Source of the DNA: Burkholderia sp. 9120
GTDB lineage: Bacteria; Pseudomonadota; Gammaproteobacteria; Burkholderiales; Burkholderiaceae
NCBI RefSeq assembly: GCF_000745015.1
Contig: NZ_JQNA01000002.1
Span: forward strand, 124,001-188,000
DNA: 64,000 nucleotides
Reading direction: 5' to 3'
The position numbers and the translations under genes are program-made. This document shows, one piece after another, positions 17,831 through 26,732 of the stretch; positions within the stretch are counted from its first letter, which is position 1, and the number at the start of each line of letters is the position of its first letter. The notes beneath the pieces were generated by a model. The model was not told the DNA's origin and made no database searches. It saw nothing but the letters and a program-made list of their open reading frames with translations.

Positions 17831-17853
17831 TGAATGCCTTTTGACGGCATTCA
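17831..17853. promoter_or_regulatory. 8-bp inverted repeat upstream of the DapA-like gene
   Basis: TGAATGCC (17831-17838) and GGCATTCA (17846-17853) form perfect arms around a 7-base loop. It lies between the LysR stop and the DapA-like start, both leftward. With no following T-run it is a poor intrinsic terminator, so an operator or leader hairpin for the aldolase/MFS pair is equally likely. Confidence 0.5.
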
Positions 17854-17920
17854 GGCGCCGAAGCAGTATTGCGTGACCATGAACAGCGAAGAAGCGTGAG
17901 CCGCTTGCTTCAAACGTTAA

Positions 17921-18832
17921 TTATTTTTGTGTCCCGGGTCGCGGCGGTTTCGTCGCGGGCATCGCGTCGAGCTCCTGCGCGGTCTTCAGAAACGCCTGCA
18001 CCAGCCGCATACGCGCCGACGAACGCCCCCACAGCAGGCCCACCACGCGCTTCGGGAACGCATGCGGCAGCGGCCATCGGGCGAGCGCGAGTCCGGAGAA
18101 ACGCGTCATCAGCCAGTCCGGCACCAGCGACACGCCCAGCCCCCGGTCCACCATCACCGCGATCGCATCGAGGCCGTCGAGTTCGCAGCGCTGATGCGGC
18201 TGGATGCCGTGCTGACGCAAGTAGCCGTCGGCGAGCTGACCGCCGACGACATTGCGGTCGTAACGCACGAATGGTTCGCGCCGCAGCACCTCGTGCGGAT
18301 CGCCGACCTGCATCGATGCGGGCGTCAGCAGCACCAGCGGTTCTTCGCGGAAGGTGTGCCAGTCGCAGCTTTTCGGCAGCTCGAACAGCGGCTGCACCAG
18401 CATGGCCGCGTCCAGATCGCCGCTCACCACCTTGCGGTACAGATCGACTGAATTGCCGGGCTCCAGATAGATATCGATCTGCGGATGCCGCGCGAGCAAA
18501 GCGGCCAGTACGTCCGGAATCACGCTCGTCATCATGGTCGGCGTGCCGCCCAGCCGCAGTTGACCCGCCAGCACGGACGCGTCGTTCAGATCGGCGGAGA
18601 GGTCGCGAATGTCGTGCAGCACCGCACGGGCGCGCGCCAGAATGCGCTCGCCGGCCTCGGTCGTGCCGACCGTGCGGCCGGACCGGCGCACCAGCTTCGC
18701 GCCGAGTTCCTGTTCCAGCATCTTCACGCGCTGCGCCACCGCAGCCGGCGTCAGATCGAGACGCCGCGCGGCTTCGGCGATCGAACCGAGTTCGACCACA
18801 TAGACAAAGCTCTGCAGATAGCGCGAGTCCAT
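17921..18832 (-). CDS. LysR-family transcriptional regulator
   Basis: A 303-residue LysR protein. The N-terminal HTH (about 1-60) reads YLQSFVYVVELGSIAEAARR and TPAAVAQRVKMLEQELGAKL. The effector domain follows from about residue 90, with LRLGGTPTMMTSVIPDVL. It is divergent from the enolase-superfamily gene and just upstream of the DapA/MFS pair, so it probably activates both arms in response to the sugar acid or an intermediate. A 9-bp dyad in the intergenic gap is a candidate site. Confidence 0.88.
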   Translation of the reverse strand: MDSRYLQSFVYVVELGSIAEAARRLDLTPAAVAQRVKMLEQELGAKLVRRSGRTVGTTEAGERILARARAVLHDIRDLSADLNDASVLAGQLRLGGTPTMMTSVIPDVLAALLARHPQIDIYLEPGNSVDLYRKVVSGDLDAAMLVQPLFELPKSCDWHTFREEPLVLLTPASMQVGDPHEVLRREPFVRYDRNVVGGQLADGYLRQHGIQPHQRCELDGLDAIAVMVDRGLGVSLVPDWLMTRFSGLALARWPLPHAFPKRVVGLLWGRSSARMRLVQAFLKTAQELDAMPATKPPRPGTQK

Positions 18833-18845
18833 CGAATAGAATTTT

Positions 18846-18870
18846 TATCTTTTGAAGAAGCCAAAGGATA
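18846..18870. promoter_or_regulatory. Probable LysR box, TATCTTTTG-N7-CAAAGGATA
   Basis: Two 9-bp arms, identical except for one mismatch, surround a 7-base centre. They lie 14 bp upstream of the LysR start and about 90 bp upstream of the divergent dehydratase. Size and position suit the recognition site of a divergently transcribed LysR regulator. Confidence 0.55.
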
Positions 18871-18959
18871 CTGTTTTTGATGCCACGCGGCTATCACACT
18901 TCGATCTCACCGAACGCGCATCAGACGCGAACGGTCCGCCAACATGGAGGAGTGTGGAA

Positions 18960-20105
18960 ATGCCAAAGATTGAATCGGTATCGGTTTGCGCGGCGGGTGT
19001 GCCGCTCGATCGGGTGACTTCGTTTGCTACCCGCACGGTGACGACACGTCACTACGGCCTGGTCAAAGTGCGTTCGACCGATGGCGTCGAAGGAATCGGT
19101 TTCTGTTATGTGGGCAGCGCGGGCGGTGAGCTGCTGCGCGTGGCTGTCGAGCAGTTGCTCGCGCCGGTGCTGATCGGCAAGGACTCGTACGCGGTGGAAG
19201 GCCTGTGGCAGGCGATGTACCAGGAAGCCCTGCTGCACGGCCGCGCCGGCACGGTAATGCGCGCGCTCAGTATTCTCGACACGGCGCTGTGGGACCTGAA
19301 CGCGCGCAGTCACAACGTGCCGCTGCACAAGTATCTCGGCGCGGTGGAACTCGAAACGGTGCCGGCGTATGCGAGCGGCGGCTATTACCTCGACGGCAAA
19401 TCGGCGGGCATGCTCGGCGAGGAAATGGCGAGCTATGTCGAGATGGGTTTCAAGGCGGTGAAGATGAAGGGCGGCCGTCTTTCGCCGCGCGACGAAGAAG
19501 CGCGCGTGCGCGCCGCGCGCGAAGCGATCGGCCCCGACGTCGAACTGATGATCGACATCAACAACGGCTGGACCGACACGACCCAGGCGTTGCAGCATTT
19601 GCGGCGTATCGAGCAATACGATCCGTACTTCGTCGAAGAGCCGTTCTCGCCGGACGATATCGACAATCACGCGCGACTCGCCAAGCTCACGCGCGTGCCG
19701 GTCGCCACCGGCGAGATCGGCTATGGCCGTTGGTATCACAAGGAACTGCTCGACAAGGGCGGCGCGGCGATCCTGCAAACGGACGCGGTGGTGTGCGGCG
19801 GCATCAGCGAATGGCGACGAATCGCGGCAACCGCCGCGAGCTACGGCGTGGTGATGTGCCCGCACTGGTTTCACGACGTGCACGCGCCGTTGGTTGCGGC
19901 CACACCGAATGCGCGCTATGTCGAGTACTTCTGGGACGATCAGGTGCTGAACTTCCGGCGGTTGATCGACCGGCAACTTGGCCACAAGAATGGCCGCATC
20001 GTGCTGCATCAGACGCCCGGACTCGGCTTCAATTTCGACGAGCGGGAAGTCGCGAAAGTGGGGAAGTGGACGGTGATCGACGCTGCCGGCACCGGCAATC
20101 ACTGA
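18960..20105 (+). CDS. Mandelate racemase/muconate lactonizing enzyme-family dehydratase
   Basis: A 381-residue enolase-superfamily enzyme. Catalytic features are the KxK-like motif AVKMKGGR, metal ligands in LMIDINNGW (Asp), FVEEPFSPDD (Glu) and VATGEIGYG (Glu), and the distal Asp-His dyad in LQTDAVVCGG and CPHWFHDVHAP. Such enzymes dehydrate sugar acids to 2-keto-3-deoxy acids or catalyse racemisation. GGAGGAG upstream of ATG 18960 supports the start; a more distal in-frame ATG at 18852 overlaps the operator. Together with the nearby DapA-like enzyme, LysR and ACS transporter, it suggests a complete catabolic set. The exact sugar acid is unresolved. Its last 7 bp overlap the convergent AraC gene. 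Confidence 0.87.
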   Translation: MPKIESVSVCAAGVPLDRVTSFATRTVTTRHYGLVKVRSTDGVEGIGFCYVGSAGGELLRVAVEQLLAPVLIGKDSYAVEGLWQAMYQEALLHGRAGTVMRALSILDTALWDLNARSHNVPLHKYLGAVELETVPAYASGGYYLDGKSAGMLGEEMASYVEMGFKAVKMKGGRLSPRDEEARVRAAREAIGPDVELMIDINNGWTDTTQALQHLRRIEQYDPYFVEEPFSPDDIDNHARLAKLTRVPVATGEIGYGRWYHKELLDKGGAAILQTDAVVCGGISEWRRIAATAASYGVVMCPHWFHDVHAPLVAATPNARYVEYFWDDQVLNFRRLIDRQLGHKNGRIVLHQTPGLGFNFDEREVAKVGKWTVIDAAGTGNH

Positions 20106-21232
20106 TCGCCGTTCGACCCGCTAGCCGCCGTCGTGCGGTTTTGCCGGACCTCATGGGGCGTTTTGCCCGTCCACCGCTTGAACGCATGCCGAAAACCCAC
20201 GGCATCGCTAAAGCCCAGCGTCAGGGCAATGTCTTCGGTGCCGAGCGTGGTGGTCGTCAGATAGTCGATGGCGAGCGCTTTGCGCACGCTGGTCAGCAAT
20301 TCGCTATAAGAGGTGCCCTCGGCGTCCAGTTTGCGACGAAGCGTGCGTGAGGTCATGCACAGGTTCCCGGCGATCTGCTCGATCACCGGGAACTGGCCGG
20401 GCGTGCGAATCAGCTCCTGATACACGCGCCGGCTGAGGCCCGCCTGCCAGCGGAATGTTTCGAGCAGACGGGCGCACTCCGTCGACACCTGCGCGGCCGT
20501 GATCGGGTTGGCGAGTTGCGGCGCGCGCGACAACCACGCCGCCGGATAGCTGAGCGTGTTGCGCGGCTGGCCGAAGGCAAGCGGACATTCCAGCGCCTCG
20601 GCCAACGCGGCGGCATGGGGCGGCTCCGCTTGCGTGAAGGACGCATGCGCGGGCACACACCAGGTGCCCATCACATCTCTGGTGACGGTTGCGTGCACGG
20701 TGATTTGCAGGTCGATCAGGAAGCGGTAGAGCTGATCGTCCACCTCGGGCAGCAGGACTTCTTCGCGCTGCGGAAAGAGCCATGACGCCACACCTTCGTG
20801 CTCGACCCAGCACAGATCGAGCACGCCATTGACCAGTTCGAAGTATTTGACCGCCGTGTCGAACATGCCGGCCATGGTGCCGGCACAGAGCAGCGCGTAG
20901 CCGTACATGCCGTAACTCGACGCATGCATCTGACGCCCAACCCGAACCCCCAGGTCCGACTCGCCGTACTGGCTGACCGCATTGCGCGCGGCGGTGAGAA
21001 ACTGCAGCGGCGACGTCAGCGTGAACGGGTCGGCGATGGCCTCGACGTCGAGACCGGTGCCGGCCAGCACCGCGCTCGCGTCCAGACCGGCTTGCGAGGC
21101 GACCCCAATCAGCACCGCGAGCTTGGACGGCGAGAAGCGTTTTTCCCGCAGGACGATGGCCGACGACGCGTGTTTCCATCGATTGCTTTGACGTCGTGTT
21201 GCCGGCGCCAGGGTCGCCGTGCTGTGCTGCAT
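20099..21232 (-). CDS. AraC-family regulator with N-terminal arabinose-binding-like domain
   Basis: A 377-residue AraC-type protein if the ATG at 21232 is used. The frame stays open to 21376, but those extra residues look non-coding and lack a ribosome site. The N-terminal two-thirds resemble the Arabinose_bd (OruR/ArgR-like) sensor, with LLCAGTMAGMFDTAVKYFEL. The C-terminal double HTH (about 275-365) includes MTSRTLRRKLDAEGTSY and DIALTLGFSDAVGFRHAFKR. Relatives often regulate fatty-acid or amino-acid genes, and the divergent neighbour is an acyl-CoA ligase. The start is uncertain. Confidence 0.82.
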   Translation of the reverse strand: MQHSTATLAPATRRQSNRWKHASSAIVLREKRFSPSKLAVLIGVASQAGLDASAVLAGTGLDVEAIADPFTLTSPLQFLTAARNAVSQYGESDLGVRVGRQMHASSYGMYGYALLCAGTMAGMFDTAVKYFELVNGVLDLCWVEHEGVASWLFPQREEVLLPEVDDQLYRFLIDLQITVHATVTRDVMGTWCVPAHASFTQAEPPHAAALAEALECPLAFGQPRNTLSYPAAWLSRAPQLANPITAAQVSTECARLLETFRWQAGLSRRVYQELIRTPGQFPVIEQIAGNLCMTSRTLRRKLDAEGTSYSELLTSVRKALAIDYLTTTTLGTEDIALTLGFSDAVGFRHAFKRWTGKTPHEVRQNRTTAASGSNGDQ

Positions 21233-21491
21233 GTGAGGCCTTGTGTCCGAATCGATATCCATGGTGGGTGCCAGATTTTGCGCTCGTCCGTGCTTCGATG
21301 CCATAGGGTTCACCCTGATCGTCGGCGCGGGGGCTGGCTTTTGTGGTCCGGCTGGCACGTTGCCCATGGCGCGCAAGCGTTGCGTTTGTCCATTTCAATC
21401 ACGGTTTTGGCCGCGTAGAGCATTTGCAAGTTGCGGCGTCGCGCGCCATAGTCGCAGCATCCGATCCTCTGCCTTTGCGCGAAAAACCGAC

Positions 21492-23147
21492 ATGAACAAG
21501 AGACACTGGCTCCAGTCGTATGGCTCGATTCCCGCCGAGATCGACGCCGACCGTTATCCATCCGTGAATGCGCTGCTGGACAGCGCCATGCGCGAGTTTG
21601 CCGGGAAGCCCGCCTTCCACGCGTTGGGCCAGACACTGACTTTCGCCGATGTCGACCGTGGCTCGCACGCGTTTGCCACGTATCTTCAGCAAGTAGCGGG
21701 CATCAGGAAGGGGGACCGGGTGGCCGTGATGCTGCCCAATCTGCTGGCGTTTCCGATTGCCTTCATTGCGATCGCCAAGATCGGCGGGGTCCAGGTCAAC
21801 GTCAATCCGCTCTATACCGCGCGCGAACTCGAGCATCAACTCAACGACGCGGGCGCCGAAGTCGTCGTGGTGTACAACGGCTCGACACCCACGCTGGCCC
21901 AGGCGATCGGCAAGACGCGTATCAGAACGGTTATCACGGTCAGCCCAGGCGACTGGGGTAACAACGATCGCAACAGCGGCGGTGCTGCGATTCCAGGACC
22001 CGCCGTCGATGCATCGTTGAGCGATGCCATCACGTTCTCCGCCGCCATCGCTCAGGGTGAGAGGTTGCAACTGGAACCGGTGGAGGTGGGCGGCCACGAC
22101 CTGCTGTTCCTGCAATACACGGGCGGCACGACCGGTCCTTCAAAGGGCGCCGCGTTGTCGCACCGCAATCTGGTCGCCAACATCGAGCAGTTCAAGGCCT
22201 TCATGCCCGATGTGCAGCGCCCCGGCGAAGAGGTGGTCGTCACCGCGATTCCGCTGTATCACATCTTTGCGCTGATGGTGAATTTCCTCACCTTCTTCTC
22301 GGTCGGCGCGGCGAACTGGCTGGTGGCCAATCCACGCGATGGCGATGCGTTCATCGACGTGCTGAAGGCGGCGCGGCCGACCGTCTTCGCCGGCGTCAAC
22401 ACGCTCTATGCGAGCCTCGTGGCCCACCCGCGACTGACGGAGGTGGACTGGTCGCGTCTGAGGCTTGGCGCGGGCGGCGGCACCGCGGTGATCGACGTCG
22501 TCTCGGCGCGCTGGGAAAGCCTCACCGGCAGCTTTATTCGCGAGGGTTATGGCTTGTCGGAGACGTCGCCCATTCTGACGTTCAATCCGCAGGCCATTGC
22601 CGCGTTCACGGGCACCGTCGGGTTCCCCGTGCCGTCCACGGATGTGATGCTGCTGGACGAGCAGGACAGGGCGGTCGGCGTGGGGGAGGCCGGCGAGATC
22701 TGCGTCAAGGGGCCGCAAGTCATGCTCGGCTACTGGAATCAGCCGGAGGCGAATGCGAAGGCGTTTACCGACGAGGGTTATTTCCGCACCGGCGACATCG
22801 GCGTCTTCGACGCAGAGGGCTTCCTCAGGATTGTCGACCGCAAGAAGGACATGGTGATCGTGTCGGGCTTCAACGTCTATCCGAACGAAGTGGAAGCGGT
22901 CGCGACCGCGTTCCCCGGCATCGCCGAATGTGCCTGCGTCGGCGTGCCGGACGAACGGACCGGCGAGGCGCTCAAGCTCTTCGTGGTGATGGCGCCGGAT
23001 GCTGATGTCACGGAACAGGCGCTAATCGCCCACTGCCGCGCCAGCATGGCCGCTTATAAAGTGCCGAAGATCGTCCGCTTTGTCGACGCGCTGCCGAAGT
23101 CTCCGGTGGGCAAGATTCTGCGGCGGGCGCTTCGTCAGGTGGAATGA
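21492..23147 (+). CDS. Long-chain-fatty-acid-CoA ligase-like AMP-forming enzyme
   Basis: A 551-residue ANL-superfamily enzyme. Motif A3 is YTGGTTGPSKGA (about 199-210), A5 is GYGLSETSP, A8 is YFRTGDIGVFD, and the C-terminal catalytic lysine lies in PKSPVGKILRRAL. This order is typical of FadD-like ligases, which activate fatty or aromatic acids as CoA thioesters with ATP. The frame is open upstream to 21243, but ATG 21492 (MNKRHWLQSYGSIPAEID) matches the usual FadD N-terminus. It diverges from the AraC regulator and is followed by a convergent SDR gene. Chain-length preference cannot be read. Confidence 0.88.
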   Translation: MNKRHWLQSYGSIPAEIDADRYPSVNALLDSAMREFAGKPAFHALGQTLTFADVDRGSHAFATYLQQVAGIRKGDRVAVMLPNLLAFPIAFIAIAKIGGVQVNVNPLYTARELEHQLNDAGAEVVVVYNGSTPTLAQAIGKTRIRTVITVSPGDWGNNDRNSGGAAIPGPAVDASLSDAITFSAAIAQGERLQLEPVEVGGHDLLFLQYTGGTTGPSKGAALSHRNLVANIEQFKAFMPDVQRPGEEVVVTAIPLYHIFALMVNFLTFFSVGAANWLVANPRDGDAFIDVLKAARPTVFAGVNTLYASLVAHPRLTEVDWSRLRLGAGGGTAVIDVVSARWESLTGSFIREGYGLSETSPILTFNPQAIAAFTGTVGFPVPSTDVMLLDEQDRAVGVGEAGEICVKGPQVMLGYWNQPEANAKAFTDEGYFRTGDIGVFDAEGFLRIVDRKKDMVIVSGFNVYPNEVEAVATAFPGIAECACVGVPDERTGEALKLFVVMAPDADVTEQALIAHCRASMAAYKVPKIVRFVDALPKSPVGKILRRALRQVE

Positions 23148-23165
23148 GCGGCTCGCGAGAGACGG

Positions 23166-23906
23166 TCACAACGCCATGCCGCCATCGATGGTGATGCTGG
23201 AGCCCGTCATATAGCCTGACTCCTTGCTGGCGAGGTAGGCCACCAGGCCGCCGATCTCATCCGGATCGGCCGCGCGCTTGAGCGGAATGAGCGGCGTGAT
23301 CCGTTCGATATGTTCGACCGTCATGTCCGTGACGGTCGGCCCCGGCTGAATGTTGTTGACGGTGATACCGCGGTCGGCGAGATCGACCGCGATACCTTTC
23401 ACCATGACCGCGACGGCGGCCTTGGTCATCGAATAAACGCTCGAACCCGGATGTCCGCTGCGCACCGCCGTGTTGCTGCCAATCGTGATGATGCGGCCAC
23501 CTTCAGTGAGACGCGCGGCCGCCGCCTGAATCGCAAGAAAGACGCCCCGCACATTGACGTTCAACATCCGGTCGAGATCTTCCACGCTCACCGTCGCCAC
23601 ATCGCCACGCAACAGAATGCCCGCGTTGACCACCGCGATATCCAGTCGCCCAAAGCGCTCCACCGTCTGCGCGACCGCCGCTGCGATCGCTGCCGGGTCA
23701 GCGCTGTCGGCCTCGATGGCGAGGCCGGCCCGTCCGGTGGACTCGATCGCCGCGACCGTCTCGGCTGCCCGTTCCGGCGCCGATACATAGGTCACCGCGA
23801 CATCGGCGCCCTCGTTGGCCAGCCGTCTCGCGGCCGCCGCGCCAATGCCTCGCGAACCGCCGAAGACAAGGGCAACCTTTCCTGTGAGCTGGCGAATTTC
23901 ATTCAT
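23166..23906 (-). CDS. SDR-family NAD(P)-dependent oxidoreductase
   Basis: A 246-residue classical short-chain dehydrogenase. It shows the cofactor motif GGSRGIGAA, the NAG strand, and catalytic Ser and Tyr-x3-Lys in SSVYSMTK, ending in the SSITIDGGMAL strand common to FabG-like enzymes. The ATG at 23906 has GGAG 6 bases upstream; the ATG two codons earlier directly abuts GGAG. A GAC-N6-GTC site 16 bp upstream matches one in front of the TetR gene, so it is probably the TetR target. It reduces or oxidises a small alcohol or ketone of unknown identity. Confidence 0.86.
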   Translation of the reverse strand: MNEIRQLTGKVALVFGGSRGIGAAAARRLANEGADVAVTYVSAPERAAETVAAIESTGRAGLAIEADSADPAAIAAAVAQTVERFGRLDIAVVNAGILLRGDVATVSVEDLDRMLNVNVRGVFLAIQAAAARLTEGGRIITIGSNTAVRSGHPGSSVYSMTKAAVAVMVKGIAVDLADRGITVNNIQPGPTVTDMTVEHIERITPLIPLKRAADPDEIGGLVAYLASKESGYMTGSSITIDGGMAL

Positions 23907-23922
23907 TTGCATCTCCGTTTTT

Positions 23923-23934
23923 GACAGATCAGTC
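23923..23934. promoter_or_regulatory. Probable TetR operator upstream of the SDR gene
   Basis: GACAGATCAGTC is a near-palindrome of the form GAC-n-GATC-n-GTC. Its 19-bp surrounding sequence at 23922-23940 matches, inverted, the sequence before the TetR gene at 24596-24614 in 17 of 19 positions. This suggests one regulator acting at both genes. Confidence 0.68.
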
Positions 23935-23995
23935 CATAATGGGGCGCACGCAAACCACGTCGGGCGCTTCTTGCCCGACGTGGCGCTAACGCGGC

Positions 23996-24580
23996 TTAAC
24001 GTGCTCTAAAGCGATTGATGGCGAACCTGGCGAGTACCCGCAGACTTTTCGCGTCGCTACCCGCACGCGCGCCGAGTTGAATGCCTTGCATCGTCATCTG
24101 CAAAAAGGCGGCGGCTTCGCGGGCGTCGAGGCTCGGGTCGATTTCTCCGCCGGCCTGTCCCTCACGAATGCGCTCCACCAGGCGTCGCGACAGCTTCGGC
24201 CCGGCTTTGCTCCGTAGCATCAGCAGCTCCGGGTCCGCGGCGCCAAATTCACCCACCGCGCCGACGCCCATGCACCCGAGTGCGCGCTCGCTCTCGTCTT
24301 CGGCAATCAGACCGAGCAGAAGCGCTTCCAATCCTCCCAGCGGTGACGTCGCGCTGTTCAGCCGCTCCAGATGGCCCGCCGTGCTTTCCCGTTGATATCG
24401 TTCCAGTGCTTCAAGGTAGAGTTTCCGCTTGTCGCCGAACGCGTTGTAGAGACTCTGCCGCCCGATATTCATCGCAGCGAGCAGGTCTTCCGTTGAAGTC
24501 GAGGCAAAGCCTTTCTCCCAGAACACGCGCGTCGCGCGCTCCAGCGCCTCTTCCCGATCGAACTCTCTAGGTCTCACCAT
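23996..24580 (-). CDS. TetR/AcrR-family transcriptional repressor
   Basis: A 194-residue repressor. The N-terminal HTH (about 8-52) is ALERATRVFWEKGFASTSTE followed by IGRQSLYNAFGDKRKLY, as in the NemR/YxaF-like group. The C-terminal ligand domain ends QGIQLGARAGSDAKSLRVLA. Members of this group often control SDR or reductase genes and respond to electrophiles or quinones. It lies 90 bp upstream of the SDR gene on the same strand. An operator-like site overlaps its own promoter region, pointing to autoregulation. Confidence 0.87.
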   Translation of the reverse strand: MVRPREFDREEALERATRVFWEKGFASTSTEDLLAAMNIGRQSLYNAFGDKRKLYLEALERYQRESTAGHLERLNSATSPLGGLEALLLGLIAEDESERALGCMGVGAVGEFGAADPELLMLRSKAGPKLSRRLVERIREGQAGGEIDPSLDAREAAAFLQMTMQGIQLGARAGSDAKSLRVLARFAINRFRAR

Positions 24581-24591
24581 GAACGGAGATT

Positions 24592-24623
24592 ATTTGTTAT
24601 GGACTGATATGTCAATAACAAAT
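24592..24623. promoter_or_regulatory. Probable TetR operator with 9-bp flanking inverted repeat
   Basis: The core GACTGATATGTC at 24602-24613 resembles the site before the SDR gene. It is enclosed by perfect 9-bp arms, ATTTGTTAT (24592-24600) and ATAACAAAT (24615-24623). The position 12-43 bp upstream of the TetR start suits autorepression. Confidence 0.68.
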
Positions 24624-24839
24624 GTGCGGCCGACTCCGACACGAAAGAAGCAACAGCGGCGCTACCTGTCGGGATGTAAGACAGGGCGAAGCCCGATACC
24701 CGCCGCTATTTTGAGTTGCTATCCTGCGTCGGAACCCGTTCATCCCCGGCCGACGCCTTGTCCAGCGCCTTGCGAATCAAACGTCGTCGCGGCCGGCGAA
24801 CGGTGTGACACCGATTTCGTATCGCCCAGGAGTACCGCC

Positions 24840-25715
24840 ATGCTGCGTTCGTTCGATCAACTCTGTCAGCCGGTCAACAAGGACCTGCTGGTCGCTGCCG
24901 ACGACGGCCACGCAACACTCACCGGCGGCGGCACCTACGCGATGCCTTGGCACTGGCACGACTGCCTGATGTTCATTCTGCCGAGCCATGGCGCGGTAGA
25001 GCTGCGGCATGAAGACCGTCGCGCGGGCACCTGGTTGTCGCAGGACCGCTTCGCGGTGGTGCCGCCCGGCCGTGCCCATCAAACCCGCGCGGGCTGCGGC
25101 ACGCACACGCACGTCGCCGTCTACGTGACCGGCGACGCGCTGCACAAGCTCGACGTCGGGGTCGGCTCGCTGGGCGAATTCCGCCGCCGCACGCGCAACC
25201 CGATCCTCGTGCGCCGGACCGCCGCGATCCGCACCTTGCAGGAACTCTCGTTGCGCAACGACCGCGACGCCTACGGCAGCGCGGCGACCCGCCAGGCGCT
25301 CTCGTCGGCGCTATTGATGCAGTGCATCGGCGAGGTGATCGCGGGTAAAACGGAACCCGGAACCTCGCCGCGCGAACACGGCATGGCGCTCGTGGCCGAC
25401 CTCGAAGCCTTCCTGACCCGTCATGCCGATCAGGACATTCCGCTCGACACGCTGGAAGAGCGTTTCGGCATCTCGCGTCGCCACATGACGCGCCTGTTCC
25501 GCGAAAACACCGGACGCTCGATCGGCGAATTCCAGCAACAGGTGCGTTACGAGAACGCCCGCCGTTTGCTCGCCGACACGGACCTGCCGGTCGGCGAGGT
25601 GGCGTTCCGCGTCGGTTTCGAAAGCGGCGCGGCGCTCTCGCGCGCGATGCGCCGTATCGGCGGCCAGTCGCCCTCCGAGTTGCGCGCCGGCGTGGCCCGT
25701 TCGGTCAAATCTTAG
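24840..25715 (+). CDS. AraC-family regulator with cupin sensor domain
   Basis: A 291-residue protein. The N-terminal cupin (about 20-95) contains MPWHWHDCLMFILPSHG and VVPPGRAHQTRAG. The C-terminal AraC HTH pair (about 190-285) has FGISRRHMTRLFRENTGRSI and GEVAFRVGFESGAALSRAMR. The cupin plus HTH layout is the AraC type that senses small ligands at the cupin metal or ligand site. It sits immediately upstream of the PhzF-RidA-transporter-hydrolase operon and is most likely its activator. ATG 24840 is chosen because the cupin starts there; the open frame further upstream covers the TetR promoter. Confidence 0.86.
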   Translation: MLRSFDQLCQPVNKDLLVAADDGHATLTGGGTYAMPWHWHDCLMFILPSHGAVELRHEDRRAGTWLSQDRFAVVPPGRAHQTRAGCGTHTHVAVYVTGDALHKLDVGVGSLGEFRRRTRNPILVRRTAAIRTLQELSLRNDRDAYGSAATRQALSSALLMQCIGEVIAGKTEPGTSPREHGMALVADLEAFLTRHADQDIPLDTLEERFGISRRHMTRLFRENTGRSIGEFQQQVRYENARRLLADTDLPVGEVAFRVGFESGAALSRAMRRIGGQSPSELRAGVARSVKS

Positions 25716-25802
25716 GGCCCGCTCGACCGCGCGGCGCGGCGCCGATCCCCGTAATCTGGCCGGATGGAAACACATCCCCCGGTCAGCGGGGCGCACGCCG
25801 CC

Positions 25803-26732
25803 ATGTCTTTACGTCATACCGTCGAACTCGTCAGCGTGTTCGCCGCCGGTCCCGGCGGCGGCAATCCAGCACCTATCGTGGTCGACGCCGCCGGCATGTC
25901 CGACAGCGACATGCAGCAGGTCGCGCGGCATTACGGCCACGAAAGCGGCTTCGTGCTGCCGGCGCCACCTGATTCCGATTGCGATTACGAGTTTCGCTTC
26001 TGGGTCCCGAACCACGAAATGCCGATGTGCGGCCACGCCACGGTTGGCGCGGTCTGGCTGCTGCATCGAAACGGGCATCTGCAGCGCGACCGGCTGACCG
26101 TCCAGACCCGCAGTGGCCGGGTCGGCGTACGCATCACCGGCGCCACACCGGAAGGCGCCGCGGTCGAAATCTCCCAACCCGTGGGCCGGATCGAAGCCTT
26201 GCCGCAAGCGCAACTCAGCCGCGACGAGATCCTCGACGCGCTCGGCATTAGCGCCGCGCAACTGGCGCCGCTGCCAATCCAGAACGCCTGCACCAGCCGG
26301 GTCAAGACGCTGATTCCATTGGCCAGTCCCGCCTGTCTCGACGCGCTCGAACCGCGCTTCGAGAAAATCGAGGCCCTGTGTGAGCGCATCGGCTCCACCG
26401 GCCTCTATCCCTACGCGACCTTCGACGCCGGCCGGCAAATCTTCGACGCCCGGCAGTTTCCGCGCGCCTCCGGTTATCCGGAAGACGCGGCCACGGGTAT
26501 CGCGGCTTCCGCGCTGTCGTTCGGTTTGCTCGCCAACGGCATGGTGGACGCGTCCACGCGAACCATCACGATCCGTCAGGGACGCGCGATGCAACGGCCG
26601 TCGCAGATCTCGGTGCGCTTCAGCTTCGACGCCGAAGCCGGCGCCGACTCCGGCCGCCCCGACGGCTGCTGGCTCGGCGGTCCGGTTCGCCTTGAGGCAC
26701 ACAGCAGCGAGCACAGCGGAGCGCCGTCATGA
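25803..26732 (+). CDS. PhzF-family isomerase/epimerase-like protein
   Basis: A 309-residue member of the PhzF/diaminopimelate-epimerase fold. The catalytic glutamate is in GHESGFVL (about 39-46), with FRFWVPNHEMPMCGHATVGA (about 61-80) and a second-domain PEDAATGIAASALSFGL. PhzF-type enzymes isomerise unsaturated acids by proton shuttling. The 4-bp ATGA overlap with RidA shows cotranslation. An earlier ATG at 25764 is possible. In an operon with RidA and an amino-acid transporter it probably handles an enamine, imine or epimerisable amino-acid derivative. The substrate is unknown. Confidence 0.82.
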   Translation: MSLRHTVELVSVFAAGPGGGNPAPIVVDAAGMSDSDMQQVARHYGHESGFVLPAPPDSDCDYEFRFWVPNHEMPMCGHATVGAVWLLHRNGHLQRDRLTVQTRSGRVGVRITGATPEGAAVEISQPVGRIEALPQAQLSRDEILDALGISAAQLAPLPIQNACTSRVKTLIPLASPACLDALEPRFEKIEALCERIGSTGLYPYATFDAGRQIFDARQFPRASGYPEDAATGIAASALSFGLLANGMVDASTRTITIRQGRAMQRPSQISVRFSFDAEAGADSGRPDGCWLGGPVRLEAHSSEHSGAPS

